DNA of 64,000 bases, taken from VRUE01 sp963707965. Lineage in GTDB: Bacteria > Actinomycetota > Thermoleophilia > Solirubrobacterales > 70-9. The position numbers were made by a program, and so were the translations under genes. Below, in pieces: positions 39,940 through 48,745 of this stretch; position 1 is the stretch's first letter; each line of letters starts with the position of its first letter. Under the pieces are notes generated by a model. The model saw only the letters and a program-made list of their open reading frames with translations. It was not told the DNA's origin and did not search any database. Location: contig CAVPRR010000004.1 of the NCBI GenBank assembly GCA_963707965.1, positions 310,001-374,000 of the forward strand. The letters are read 5' to 3'.

Positions 39940-40665
39940 ATGCCAGCCTCGCGCAGCTACGATCGGGCGCGGGCCGACATTCGGCCCGTCACCATCGACC
40001 CGGGTTTCGTCACAACCGCCGACGGTTCGGCGCTGATCTCGCTCGGCGGGACCCGGGTGATCTGCACCGCCTCGGTCAACGAGTCGGTGCCGCGCTGGAT
40101 CCAGGGGCGCGGCAAGGGCTGGGTGACCGCCGAGTACGCGATGCTGCCGGCGTCGACCGGCGATCGCAAGGCGCGCGACGTGTCCAAGGGCCGCCAGGAT
40201 GGGCGCGGGGTGGAGATCCAGCGGCTGATCGGGCGGTCGTTGCGCGTCGCGATGGACTTCGAGGCCCTCGGCGAACGCAGCGTCTACGTCGACTGCGACG
40301 TCCTGGAGGCCGATGGCGGAACCCGCTGCGCGGCGATCACCGGCGGCTACGTCGCGCTGCGACTGGCCCTGCAGAAGCTGCTCGACGCGAGGAAGATAGA
40401 GACGATGCCGCTGACGGGCTCGGTGGCGGCGGTCAGCGTCGGCATCGTCGGCGGGCAGGCGCTGTGCGATCTGGACTACTCCGAGGACTCCGCTGCCGAC
40501 GTCGATGCGAACATCGTGATGACCGGCGACGGTGGCCTGGTGGAGCTGCAGCTGACGGCGGAGCGAAAGCCGCTCTCCCGCGAAGCGCTCGACGAGCTGC
40601 TCGGGCTGGCGGAGATGGGCATCTCCCGCCTGCGGCAGGTGCAGGAGCGGGCAACCGGAACTTGA
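39940..40665 (+). CDS. rph: Ribonuclease PH
   Basis: 241 residues from ATG 39940 (MPASRSYDRARADIRPVTID). Conserved SALISLGGTRVICTASVNES, GKGWVTAEYAMLPASTGDRK, GRQDGRGVEIQRLIGRSLRV, DCDVLEADGGTRCAAITGGY and DLDYSEDSAADVDANIVMTG. A phosphate-dependent exonuclease trimming tRNA and other RNA 3' ends. It overlaps rdgB (TTGA). Confidence 0.95.
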   Translation: MPASRSYDRARADIRPVTIDPGFVTTADGSALISLGGTRVICTASVNESVPRWIQGRGKGWVTAEYAMLPASTGDRKARDVSKGRQDGRGVEIQRLIGRSLRVAMDFEALGERSVYVDCDVLEADGGTRCAAITGGYVALRLALQKLLDARKIETMPLTGSVAAVSVGIVGGQALCDLDYSEDSAADVDANIVMTGDGGLVELQLTAERKPLSREALDELLGLAEMGISRLRQVQERATGT

Positions 40666-41261
40666 TCTTCGCGACGGGCAACAGGCACAAGCTGCGCGAG
40701 ATGCGCGAACTGCTGCCGGGCATGGAGTTGGAGGAGCTGCCGGAGGGCGTCCGGCTGCCGCCTGAGGAAGGTGACTCGTTTGCGGCGATCGCCCTCGCCA
40801 AGGCGCGCGCGGTGCATGCCGCCACCGCGAGGGCCGCGCTCGCGGACGACTCCGGGATCGAGACCGTGGCGCTGGGCGGGCGTCCCGGCATCCACTCGGC
40901 CCGCTACGGAGGCGACGGAGCCACCGATCGCGAGAACCTCTTGAAGCTCCTGCGCGAGGTGGCCGCGGCCGGCGAGGAGCGGGGAGCGGCGTACGTCTGC
41001 GCCCTGGCCCTCGTCGACACCGACGGCGCCGAGCATCTCTTCGAGGCGCGCTGCGAGGGCCGGCTCATCGAGGAGCCCCGCGGTGAGGGCGGTTTCGGTT
41101 ACGACCCGGCCTTCGTGCCGGACGCGACCGGACCCGACGACACGCGGACGATCTCGGAGTTGAGCCCCGCCGAGAAGAACGAGATCAGCCATCGCGGCCG
41201 GGCCGCGCGGATGCTGGCCCGGTACCTGGACGCCGGGAGGACGGCGGCGACGGGGCCATGA
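40662..41261 (+). CDS. rdgB: XTP/dITP diphosphatase (RdgB/HAM1)
   Basis: 199 residues from TTG 40662, overlapping the rph stop. IFATGNRHKLREMRELL (N-terminal SxTxNxxK-like motif), ALADDSGIETVALGGRPGIH, SARYGGDGATDRENL, GEGGFGYDPAFVPD and the C-terminal SHRGRAARML. It removes deaminated purine nucleotides from the pool. The rph-rdgB pair is a conserved neighbourhood. It overlaps the next gene by ATGA. Confidence 0.95.
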   Translation: MIFATGNRHKLREMRELLPGMELEELPEGVRLPPEEGDSFAAIALAKARAVHAATARAALADDSGIETVALGGRPGIHSARYGGDGATDRENLLKLLREVAAAGEERGAAYVCALALVDTDGAEHLFEARCEGRLIEEPRGEGGFGYDPAFVPDATGPDDTRTISELSPAEKNEISHRGRAARMLARYLDAGRTAATGP

Positions 41262-42169
41262 TTCACACGAAGAGCGGCGCGGCGGCGCTCTCCATTGCCT
41301 CCAACGCGACCCTGATCGCGCTCAAGCTTGCGGCCGGGGCGATCACCGGGTCGATTGCGATCGTCACCGAGGCAGTCCACTCGCTGATCGACCTTGTCGC
41401 CTCGGTCATCGCTTTCGTGTCGGTGCGCAAGGCCGACGAGCCGGCGGACGCGGACCACCCCTATGGCCACGCGAAGGTCGAGAGCCTGGCGGCGGCAATC
41501 GAGGGCATGCTGATTCTGATCGGGGCCGGGATCATCGTCTTCGAGGCGACCCACAGGCTGGTCGTCGGCGCAAGCGTCGATGCGCTGGGTGTCGGGATCG
41601 CGGTGATGGGCCTCTCGGTGATCGCCAACCTCGTCGTGTCGACGGTCCTCCTGCGGCAGGCGAAGGTTCACGAGTCGCCAGCCCTGGAGGGCGACGCGGC
41701 GCACCTGCGAACCGACGCATTCACCTCCGCAGGCGTCCTGGTCGGCCTCGCGCTCGTCGAGGTCACCGGTGTCGTTGCGCTGGACTCGATTACGGCGATC
41801 CTCGTCGCCGGGGCAATCGTCATGGCGGGCCTGCGGATCATCCGGCGATCCTCCGGTGTCCTGGTCGACGAAGCGCTTCCGCCCGACGAGATGGATCGGA
41901 TCGAGACGGCGATCGCCGTGGCTCGAACTCCCGAGGTCGCCGGTTACCACAAGCTGCGAGCGCGGCGGGCGGGAAGCCGCCGCTACATCGATCTTCATGT
42001 CCAGTACCGCTCGGGCACCAGCCTCGAGCGAGCGCATGAGCTGGCCCATGAGATGCGCGACTCGATCGAGGCCGCCATCCCCGGTGCCGAAGTCCTGATC
42101 CACTCCGAGCCCGAGACGTCCCTTCGCGATCCTCGCCGAGCGCGCTCCGGGCCGTTCCGCGCCGGTTAG
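41258..42169 (+). CDS. Cation diffusion facilitator (CDF) metal exporter
   Basis: 303 residues. Six helices, with TGSIAIVTEAVHSLIDLVAS and DHPYGHAKVESLAAAIEGML giving the CDF signature (His-x3-Asp in TM2), a second HLRTDAFTSAGVLVG metal motif in TM5 and a cytosolic C-terminal domain (HKLRARRAGSRRYIDLHVQY, then HSEPE). It exports Zn, Mn or Fe against protons; specificity cannot be told. Coupled to rdgB by ATGA. Confidence 0.9.
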   Translation: MIHTKSGAAALSIASNATLIALKLAAGAITGSIAIVTEAVHSLIDLVASVIAFVSVRKADEPADADHPYGHAKVESLAAAIEGMLILIGAGIIVFEATHRLVVGASVDALGVGIAVMGLSVIANLVVSTVLLRQAKVHESPALEGDAAHLRTDAFTSAGVLVGLALVEVTGVVALDSITAILVAGAIVMAGLRIIRRSSGVLVDEALPPDEMDRIETAIAVARTPEVAGYHKLRARRAGSRRYIDLHVQYRSGTSLERAHELAHEMRDSIEAAIPGAEVLIHSEPETSLRDPRRARSGPFRAG

Positions 42170-42260
42170 CCGGGGATGCATGCCCGCCGATGGGCGAGCT
42201 TCGAGTCGCGTGGACGTCTCCTTCGCCCGCCGCCAGGAATCGGGAGGGACGGTTTGGGGG

Positions 42261-42410
42261 CTACGGCGAGGGCAGGAGGTTGACGGCGGCGGCGAGGCCG
42301 ACGGCGGCGACGGTGATGGCGTAGCCGGTGTAGCCACCGACGGCGAAGAGGATCGCCGCGATCGCGCAGACGCTCACGACGGTGATCCAGGAAGCACGCG
42401 CAAGTGGCAT
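42261..42410 (-). CDS. Small two-helix membrane protein, 49 aa
   Basis: ATG 42410: MPLARASWITVVSVCAIAAI, LFAVGGYTGYAITVAAVGLA and AAVNLLPSP. Two hydrophobic helices with a Gly-Gly-Tyr turn. Compact and membrane-like; no family known to me. Convergent with the CDF gene and divergent from the roadblock gene. Confidence 0.5.
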   Translation of the reverse strand: MPLARASWITVVSVCAIAAILFAVGGYTGYAITVAAVGLAAAVNLLPSP

Positions 42411-42429
42411 CGCCCGGTATTTTGGCTGA

Positions 42430-42804
42430 ATGGACGACGGCGCGGCGACGGGAGCGGTTTCGGGTGAGGCCGCCGCGGCTGCTCTCGCCTTCCTCACCGA
42501 GATGTCGCCCGACCTTCGCGGGGCGGCAATCGTTGGGCCCGCGGGCTCCGTCCTGGCGGCGAGTGGCGACCCGGAGCGCTGGCGCGAGGACGTCGCGGCG
42601 CTGCTGGAGGCGGCGGATCGGGCCGGGGGGGAGCCGGTCGAGCAGGTCCACATCGGCACGGAGCAGGGCGAGGTCTTCGCGTTGCGCCACGCCGGTCTTG
42701 CGGCGGTCGCGGTGACGGAGCGCTTCGCGCTCGCCTCGCTGATGCTCTTCGACATGCGCTCGCTCCTTCGCGACCTCGCGCGCGGCGATGGAGCGGTCCG
42801 GTGA
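42430..42804 (+). CDS. Roadblock/LC7-like domain protein
   Basis: 124 residues: ALAFLTEMSPDLRGAAIVGP, AGSVLAASGDPERW, EQGEVFALRHAGLAAVAVTE and RFALASLMLFDMRSLLRDLA. The helix-strand-strand-helix-strand order and the AAIVGPxGxVLAASG motif resemble Roadblock/LC7 modules that regulate small GTPases in actinobacteria, though no GTPase is nearby. First gene of a four-gene operon with tldD and tldE. Confidence 0.6.
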   Translation: MDDGAATGAVSGEAAAAALAFLTEMSPDLRGAAIVGPAGSVLAASGDPERWREDVAALLEAADRAGGEPVEQVHIGTEQGEVFALRHAGLAAVAVTERFALASLMLFDMRSLLRDLARGDGAVR

Positions 42805-43016
42805 GCCCCAAGCCGCATCGCGTGCTGCTCGATCGCGTCTCCGGGTACGCGGACGAGGCGGCCGCCTACATGAGGCGCCGCCGCGCGTCCCGCCGCCCGT
42901 TCGCCCGGCTCTACTACCCGGGGGGGCGTGCCGCCGATCACGCCGAAGATGCAACCGCCGCCGAGCTCTTCGTGGCTGCCGGGAGGTTGATCGAGGTGGC
43001 CGGGAGGCGCCGGTGA
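42801..43016 (+). CDS. Small basic protein between roadblock gene and tldD
   Basis: 71 residues from GTG 42801, overlapping the upstream stop (GTGA) and overlapped by tldD (GTGA). MSPKPHRVLLDRVSGYADEA, AAYMRRRRASRRPFARLYYP, then an acidic helix. No cysteines and no signal peptide. Not recognised; its tight coupling implies a role with TldD/TldE or the roadblock protein. Confidence 0.55.
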   Translation: MSPKPHRVLLDRVSGYADEAAAYMRRRRASRRPFARLYYPGGRAADHAEDATAAELFVAAGRLIEVAGRRR

Positions 43017-44401
43017 GCACGCAGCTCCTCGACACGGACGTTGCCGGCCGCGTCATCGCCCGTGCGCTTTCCTCGGGCGGCGAGTTCGCCGAGGTCTTCG
43101 CCGAAAGGCGCAGGGGCCTGACGATGACGATCGATGAGTCGCGGGTCGAGTCCGTTCAGTCCGGCGCCGAGGAGGGCGCCGGGGTCCGGGTGATCGGCGG
43201 CGGCACCACGTACTTCGCCCACGTCGACGGACTCGACCCGGCGGACCTCGAGCGCGCCGCCGCCGACGCCGCGGCGGCGCTGCGCGGCGACCGCGCCGAG
43301 GGACGGCCCCTGGGGGCGGTTGCGAGCAGCCCGCTGCCGATCGAGCAGCCGCCCGAGGACGTCTCCGCCGAGCGCAAGGCTGCGCTGCTGCGCGATCTCG
43401 ACGAACGGGGCCGAGCCGAGGGAAGCGAGGTGGTGCAGCTGCGGGCCTCCTACGCGGAGGCTCGCCGCGAGGTCTCCGTCGCCAACTCCGAGGGCCTTCT
43501 GACGGGGGACGACCGCACCCGCGTTCGGATCGGTGCGCAGGCGGTCGCCCGGCGCGGCGAGCGAGCCGAGACCGGCGCCGAGACGCTCGGTGGGCACCGC
43601 GGCTTTGAGCTGCTCGGCGACGATCCGGGAGCGATCGCCGCCGGGGCCGCGCGCAGGGCCCTGACCCTGCTCGATGCGGGCCCGGCTCCAACCGGGTCGA
43701 TGCCGGTCGTGGTGGGCGGTGGCTTCGGCGGCGTCCTGTTCCACGAGATGACCGGGCACGGGCTGGAGGCCGACCACGTCCAGAAGGGCGCCAGCGTCTA
43801 CGCGGGAAGGCTCGGCGAGATGGTTGCCCAGCCGCTGCTCAGCGCCTACGACGACGGCCGTCTGCCGGGGGAGTGGGGGAGCGACGCGATCGACGACGAG
43901 GGCACGCCCACGCAAAAGACCCGTGTGATCGAGGACGGACGCCTCACCTCCTATCTCTACGACCGGCTGCGGGCGGCCCACGACGACGTTGCCTCGACCG
44001 GAAACGGTCGCCGCGAGAGCTTTCGCCACCTGCCGATCCCGCGGATGACCAACACCTACATCGCCCCCGGCGACGACACGCCGGAGGCGATGATCGGCGA
44101 GGTCAAGCGGGGCTTCTACGCGGTGTCCTTTGCCGGCGGGCAGGTCGATCCGGCAACCGGCGACTTCGTCTTCGGCGTATCCGAGGGCTACCTGATCGAG
44201 GCGGGACGGGTGTCCAGGCCGTGTCGCGGGGCGACGCTGATCGGAAACTGCCGGGATGCGCTGGCGGCGATCGATGCGGTGGGCAGCGACTTCTGGATGA
44301 AGACCGGCATCTGCGGCAAGGGTGGTCAGCACGTCCCGGTCGGCACCGGGCAGGGCCACGTGCGGATCGGGGCGATGACCGTCGGCGGGACGCAGCTGTG
44401 A
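43013..44401 (+). CDS. tldD: TldD metalloprotease subunit
   Basis: 462 residues from GTG 43013. Zinc motif in VLFHEMTGHGLEADHVQKGA (HExxxH), GEWGSDAIDDEGTPTQKTRV, GRRESFRHLPIPRMTNTYIA, VDPATGDFVFGVSEGYLIEA and TGICGKGGQHVPVGTGQGHV. TldD and TldE form a heterodimer that degrades unfolded peptides and matures some ribosomal peptides. Operon overlaps on both sides (GTGA). Confidence 0.93.
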   Translation: MSTQLLDTDVAGRVIARALSSGGEFAEVFAERRRGLTMTIDESRVESVQSGAEEGAGVRVIGGGTTYFAHVDGLDPADLERAAADAAAALRGDRAEGRPLGAVASSPLPIEQPPEDVSAERKAALLRDLDERGRAEGSEVVQLRASYAEARREVSVANSEGLLTGDDRTRVRIGAQAVARRGERAETGAETLGGHRGFELLGDDPGAIAAGAARRALTLLDAGPAPTGSMPVVVGGGFGGVLFHEMTGHGLEADHVQKGASVYAGRLGEMVAQPLLSAYDDGRLPGEWGSDAIDDEGTPTQKTRVIEDGRLTSYLYDRLRAAHDDVASTGNGRRESFRHLPIPRMTNTYIAPGDDTPEAMIGEVKRGFYAVSFAGGQVDPATGDFVFGVSEGYLIEAGRVSRPCRGATLIGNCRDALAAIDAVGSDFWMKTGICGKGGQHVPVGTGQGHVRIGAMTVGGTQL

Positions 44402-45774
44402 GCGCGCCGCAGGAGAGCCCTACCATCGACCTCGACCTGGCGAGCCGGGCGGTTGAGGCGACCGTCGCGGCCGGTGCCACCGCCTCAGAGGCCTACGCAG
44501 GCGAGGCGACGACGCGGGAGGTGCGTGTCTACGGAGGTGAGGTCGAGAGCCTCACGGCCGCCTCCCAGCGCGGGGTCGGGGTGCGAGCCTGGATCGGGGG
44601 TCGGGTCGGATACGGCTTCGGCACCGACCTCTCCACGGAGGGGGTGGCGGCCATCGCCGCTCGTGCGGTCGGCGCGGCGCAGGTTGCCGATGAGGATGAG
44701 TTTGCCGGCCCGCCCGACCGGGTTGGGGAGGTGCCGGCGCTGACGGGGCTGAGCGATCCCTCCGTTGGCGAGTGGTCAACCGCCCGGGTTGCCGAGCTCG
44801 CCCTCGCGGTCGAGCGGAGCGCCCTGGAGGCCGATTCGCGGATCGTCGGGGTTGAGCGGGCGGTCTACTTCGACAGTACGGACCGCGTCGCGATCGCAAG
44901 CTCGATCGGCCTCGCCGGCGAGTTCGAGGCATCCAGCTGCTACGCGTATCTCCAGGCACTCGCTGACGGCGAGGAGAGCCGCGAGACCGGCCTGGGCTTT
45001 GGCCTCGCGCGCGGGCCCGCTGGCCTGGACCCCGCCGCCATCGGCCGTGAGGGCGCGGAGCGGGCGACGGCGATGATCGGCGCGCGCAAGCCGGCCTCCC
45101 GCTCCTGTCCCGCCGTTCTGGACCCGACCGTCGCCGCCAGTTTCGTCGGCATCATCGGCGGGGCCGTGAGCGCCGACGCAGTTCAGCGAGGCCGCTCGCC
45201 CCTCGCCGAGCGACTCGGCGAGGCGGTGGCCAGCGACGCCTTCGTCCTCCACGACGACGGGCTCGTCCCGGAGGGCATCGCGTCCTCGCCGCTCGACGGC
45301 GAGGGCGTGCCCAGGCGCCGCACGGCGCTGATCGAGGACGGGAAGCTGCGGACCTACCTCCACGACACCTACACGGCGCGGCGCGCGGGCGCCTCCTCGA
45401 CCGGCAACGCCGATCGCGGGAGTTACCGCACGCAGCCCTCGGTGTCGGCGTCCAATCTCGTCGTCAGGCCGGGGTCGGGAAGCGTCGAGGAGCTGCTGGG
45501 GGAGGCGGGCGAGGGTGTCTTCATCACCGACGTTGCCGGCCTTCACTCCGGTGTCAACCCTGTTTCGGGCGTGTTCTCGGTGGGCGCGTCGGGACGGGCG
45601 ATCCGCGGCGGGGAGCTGGCCGAGCCGGTGCGGGAGTTCACGATTGCCAGTGACCTCGTCTCGATGCTGCAAGCCGTGCGGGCGACCGGTGCGGTGTCGC
45701 GCTGGGTTCCGTTCGGCGGCTCGGTCAGCACGCCGTCCCTGCTGATTGGCGAGATGACGGTCAGCGGCTCCTGA
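44398..45774 (+). CDS. tldE: TldE/PmbA partner subunit
   Basis: 458 residues from GTG 44398. Same fold as TldD without the zinc motif: ASEAYAGEATTREVRVYGGE, SLTAASQRGVGVRAWIGGRV, GYGFGTDLSTEGV, ALIEDGKLRTYLHDTYTARR, STGNADRGSYRTQPSVSASN, TDVAGLHSGVNPVSGVFSVG. It positions substrates for TldD. Last gene of the operon. Confidence 0.92.
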   Translation: MSAPQESPTIDLDLASRAVEATVAAGATASEAYAGEATTREVRVYGGEVESLTAASQRGVGVRAWIGGRVGYGFGTDLSTEGVAAIAARAVGAAQVADEDEFAGPPDRVGEVPALTGLSDPSVGEWSTARVAELALAVERSALEADSRIVGVERAVYFDSTDRVAIASSIGLAGEFEASSCYAYLQALADGEESRETGLGFGLARGPAGLDPAAIGREGAERATAMIGARKPASRSCPAVLDPTVAASFVGIIGGAVSADAVQRGRSPLAERLGEAVASDAFVLHDDGLVPEGIASSPLDGEGVPRRRTALIEDGKLRTYLHDTYTARRAGASSTGNADRGSYRTQPSVSASNLVVRPGSGSVEELLGEAGEGVFITDVAGLHSGVNPVSGVFSVGASGRAIRGGELAEPVREFTIASDLVSMLQAVRATGAVSRWVPFGGSVSTPSLLIGEMTVSGS

Positions 45775-45845
45775 AGGATGAGCCCTTACGCCCGAGCCCG
45801 CTGTTAGATTGCGGCCGACCTCAACGACGACGGAGGAGCTTCGAC

Positions 45846-46124
45846 GTGACAAAGGCTGAGTTTTTGGACCGACTGGCAGCTGATAACCGAGTTGGCAGCA
45901 AGAGGGCTGCGGGCGACGCACTCGATGCGGTGCTCGATGCGATCAGCGACACCCTGAGCACGGGAGGCGAGGTCAGCTTCACCGGCTTCGGCAAATTCCA
46001 CGTTGCCGAGCGGGGCCCTCGCCAGGGCGTCAACCCTCGCACCGGCGAGCGGATCACGATCCCGGGCGGCAGGGTCCCCCGCTTCTCCGCCGGCTCGGCG
46101 TTGAAGGCCAGGGTTAAAGGCTGA
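45846..46124 (+). CDS. hup: HU-family DNA-binding protein
   Basis: 92 residues from GTG 45846 with GGAGGAG at 45832-45838. TKAEFLDRLAADNRVGSKRA, AGDALDAVLDAISDTL, VSFTGFGKFHVAERGPRQGV, NPRTGERITIPGGRVPRFSA and GSALKARVKG cover the whole HU/IHF fold. A nucleoid protein. It lacks the long Lys/Ala tail seen in mycobacterial HU. Its stop overlaps the start of pyrF. Confidence 0.95.
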   Translation: MTKAEFLDRLAADNRVGSKRAAGDALDAVLDAISDTLSTGGEVSFTGFGKFHVAERGPRQGVNPRTGERITIPGGRVPRFSAGSALKARVKG

Positions 46125-47005
46125 GCACGACCCCCTTTGCAGATCGGCTGGCGGCGCTCGTCGAAGAGCGCCACAGCCAGATCTGCCTGGGCCTCGATCC
46201 CGATCCGGAAAAGCTCTCCGGCTCCGCGCCGTCGAGCCCCTCGGCGCCGGCTGAGCAGGCCGCTGCCGCGGTCACGGCGCACTGCTGTGCCCTGATCGAG
46301 CGGGCTGGCCCCGTATGTGTTGCGGTCAAGCCCCAGTTGGCTTGCTTCGAGCGGCTTGGGGCTCCCGGTTGGGGGGCGCTGGTCGAGGTGTGCGGAGCGG
46401 CCCGTGAGGCTGGGCTGCTGACGATCGCAGACGGCAAGCGTGGCGACGTGCCGGTTACCGCGGCGGCCTACGCGCAGGCGCTGGTCGGTGAGACGCCAAC
46501 TCCGTGGGGGCCGGTCGCGGGGTTGGGCGTCGACGCGTTCACCGCGAACCCCCTGCTCGGTCGCGACGCGTTGGAGCCCCTGGTCGCCGCGGCGGAGGCG
46601 GCCTCGGCAGGCGTCTTCGTCCTGGTGAGGACCAGCAATCCCGGCGCCGCCGACATCGAGGACCTTCCGGCACCGGAGCGGCCGCTGCACGAGAGCCTCG
46701 CGGCGATCGTCGCCGCGCTCTCGGACCGGCTGGCGGGGACCGGGGGCCTCAGCGGGATGGGCGCCGTGGTTGGCGCCACGGAGCCGGGCCACATCGGGCG
46801 CCTGCGGGAGCTGATGCCGCACTCGATCTTCCTGCTGCCGGGTGTCGGTGCTCAGGGGGGCCGCCCGGAGTTGCTCGGCGCCGCCTTCGGGCCGGGGCCC
46901 GGCTCGGCCCTGGTCCCCGCATCCCGTGGGATTGCCGCCGATCCCGATCCCGCCGCGGCCGCTGAGCGCCTCCGGGCGGCGGTCTGGAGTGCCTCGACAG
47001 CGTGA
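46121..47005 (+). CDS. pyrF: Orotidine-5'-phosphate decarboxylase, group 2
   Basis: 294 residues. Conserved QICLGLDPDPEKL, VCVAVKPQLACFERLG, the catalytic LTIADGKRGDVPVTA (Asp-x-Lys-x-x-Asp), GLGVDAFTANPLLGRDALEP, VFVLVRTSNPGAADIE, VVGATEPGHIGRLRELMP, LLPGVGAQGG. It makes UMP in pyrimidine synthesis. A TAA at 46115 blocks any earlier start, and no in-frame ATG, GTG or TTG precedes the conserved GLDPDP. The best start is CTG 46121, overlapping the HU stop (CTGA). Confidence 0.9.
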   Translation: MSTTPFADRLAALVEERHSQICLGLDPDPEKLSGSAPSSPSAPAEQAAAAVTAHCCALIERAGPVCVAVKPQLACFERLGAPGWGALVEVCGAAREAGLLTIADGKRGDVPVTAAAYAQALVGETPTPWGPVAGLGVDAFTANPLLGRDALEPLVAAAEAASAGVFVLVRTSNPGAADIEDLPAPERPLHESLAAIVAALSDRLAGTGGLSGMGAVVGATEPGHIGRLRELMPHSIFLLPGVGAQGGRPELLGAAFGPGPGSALVPASRGIAADPDPAAAAERLRAAVWSASTA

Positions 47006-47114
47006 CGGGGGTTTCGAGCCGCTCCAACTCGCCGGCCCGAGGCACGACTCACGACGCAGCGCTGAGCCCAAGCCGCTATACGATCCCGAGCCAATTCGAT
47101 CCTGCGCCTGAACG

Positions 47115-47438
47115 ATGACCCCCCGCGCCTCAGCACCCGCCCGGGCCCTTGCCGCGATTGCCCTCGTCTGCGGCTTCCTCGTGCTGGTCCTGGTCATCAG
47201 CAGCTCGCTTGGAGATGGAGGGGGGTCCGAATCGGGCAACCGGTCGCGGCCAGGCCATGCAACGCAGAAGAGGAGCGGCATCGCGCGCGAGGCTCCCGCC
47301 GCGTACGTGGTCCAGAACGGCGACACGCTGACCTCGATCGCTCACAGGACAGGCGTTTCGGTCGCCCGCATCCAGGCGCTGAACCCGGGTGTGGATCCGC
47401 AGATCCTGATCTCGGGCGAAAAGCTGCGGCTGCGGTGA
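47115..47438 (+). CDS. Membrane-anchored LysM protein
   Basis: 107 residues. One N-terminal helix (ALAAIALVCGFLVLVLVISS), a Ser/Gly/Arg linker and a C-terminal LysM domain (AYVVQNGDTLTSIAHRTGVS, VARIQALNPGVDPQILISGE, KLRLR). Binds peptidoglycan on the outer face. It overlaps dacA by GTGA, so both probably serve cell-wall metabolism. Confidence 0.85.
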   Translation: MTPRASAPARALAAIALVCGFLVLVLVISSSLGDGGGSESGNRSRPGHATQKRSGIAREAPAAYVVQNGDTLTSIAHRTGVSVARIQALNPGVDPQILISGEKLRLR

Positions 47439-48745
47439 ACGGGCGCCTCATCGGCGCGGCCGTTGCCGCGGCGCTGCTCGCACCGGCGGCCGTGGGCCCG
47501 GCCGCCACCGTTGCGCAGCAGCCGAACGCCGTTGCGCAGCAGCCGAACGCCGTTGCGCAGCAGCCGAACCTCGACGCGCGCGCGTGGGCTGTGGTCGACG
47601 CCCGGACGGGCGACGTGCTCGCGTCTCATGCCGCCTCACGCCACCTTCCGGTCGCAAGCACGACCAAGTTGATGACCGCCTACGTCACCCTGCATGAGCT
47701 GCCGTTGAAGAGGGTCGTCAGGGCGCGGCCATACGCGGCCTCATACGGGGAGTCCCTGCTGCGCCTGCGCCGGGGGCAGCGAATCAGCGTCCGCGACCTG
47801 CTCTACGGCCTGGTCCTGCGCAGCGGCAACGACGCCGCCTACGACCTCGCCCGCGCGGCCGCCGGTTCGGAGGCTCGCTTCGTGCGGCAGATGAACCGCT
47901 GGGCTGCGGCGCTTGGACTCGCCGACACGCACTATGCGAACCCGATCGGGCTCGATCAGCGCGGCAACTACTCGAGCGCCCGGGACCTGACGACCCTGGG
48001 GAGGCGCCTGCTGGACATACCCGCCTTCGCGAAGATCGCGGCCTCGCGCAGCGCGGTGCTGCGCAGCCTCCACCCGCCGCGGCGGATTGTCACCCTGAAC
48101 GCCCTGCTGCTGCAGGCGCCGTGGGCGAACGGGATCAAGACCGGCCACACGTTCGGTGCCGCCTACGTCCTGGTCGGAGCCGGCAGGCGAAAGGGCGTGC
48201 AGCTGGTCTCCGCGGTGCTTGGGGCGCCGACCGACGCAGATCGCGACCTGGAGACCCTCAGGCTGCTGAGCTACGGCTTCTCCCGGTACCGGGAGCGGGT
48301 CCCGATCCGCGCCGGAGCGGATCTCGCGGAACCCTCGATTCGCTTCTCCGGCGGGGCGTTGCCGTTGCGAGCCGCGCGCCCGGTGACGGTTGGCGTCAGG
48401 CGCGACCAGCGGCTGAGCGTCTCGGTGCGGGCACCTCACGAGGTCGAGGGGCCGATCGCTCGCAATGCCGTGCTGGGGCGGGCCACGGTCCTCATCGATG
48501 GACGGCGCGCGGCGTCGGTGCCGCTGCGCGCGGCTCGCAAGATCCCCGCCGCCAGCGCGTTCGATCGAACCCGCTCCTTGATCGGCGACCACCCGGTGCC
48601 GATCACGCTGGCGCTGTTCGTGATACTGATTGGCGCAGCCCTTCTCTGGCGCTTCCTGCGTCGCGGGGCTGGAGGACAGGATGAGATGGTGAGTCGCGAG
48701 AAGAGGCAGGCCATGAGCCGCCGCAAGCGGGGTGTGGCGAAGTGA
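47435..48745 (+). CDS. dacA: D-alanyl-D-alanine carboxypeptidase (DacA/PBP5-type)
   Basis: 436 residues from GTG 47435. Signal peptide, then three VAQQPNA repeats, then the transpeptidase fold with SxxK (S75-T-T-K78 in ASTTKLM), SGN (VLRSGNDA) and KTG (NGIKTGHTFG). C-terminal beta domain, a membrane helix (PITLALFVILIGAALLWRFL) and a basic tail (KRQAMSRRKRG). It trims the terminal D-Ala of peptidoglycan. Note the helix anchor, unlike the amphipathic anchor of E. coli PBP5. Confidence 0.92.
   Translation: MNGRLIGAAVAAALLAPAAVGPAATVAQQPNAVAQQPNAVAQQPNLDARAWAVVDARTGDVLASHAASRHLPVASTTKLMTAYVTLHELPLKRVVRARPYAASYGESLLRLRRGQRISVRDLLYGLVLRSGNDAAYDLARAAAGSEARFVRQMNRWAAALGLADTHYANPIGLDQRGNYSSARDLTTLGRRLLDIPAFAKIAASRSAVLRSLHPPRRIVTLNALLLQAPWANGIKTGHTFGAAYVLVGAGRRKGVQLVSAVLGAPTDADRDLETLRLLSYGFSRYRERVPIRAGADLAEPSIRFSGGALPLRAARPVTVGVRRDQRLSVSVRAPHEVEGPIARNAVLGRATVLIDGRRAASVPLRAARKIPAASAFDRTRSLIGDHPVPITLALFVILIGAALLWRFLRRGAGGQDEMVSREKRQAMSRRKRGVAK
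47510..47569 (+). repeat. Three 21-bp in-frame repeats at the dacA mature N-terminus
   Basis: Perfect copies at 47510-47530 and 47531-47551, and 18 of 21 bases at 47552-47569, encoding VAQQPNA each. It lengthens the linker just after the signal peptide; copy number is likely to vary between strains. Confidence 0.85.
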
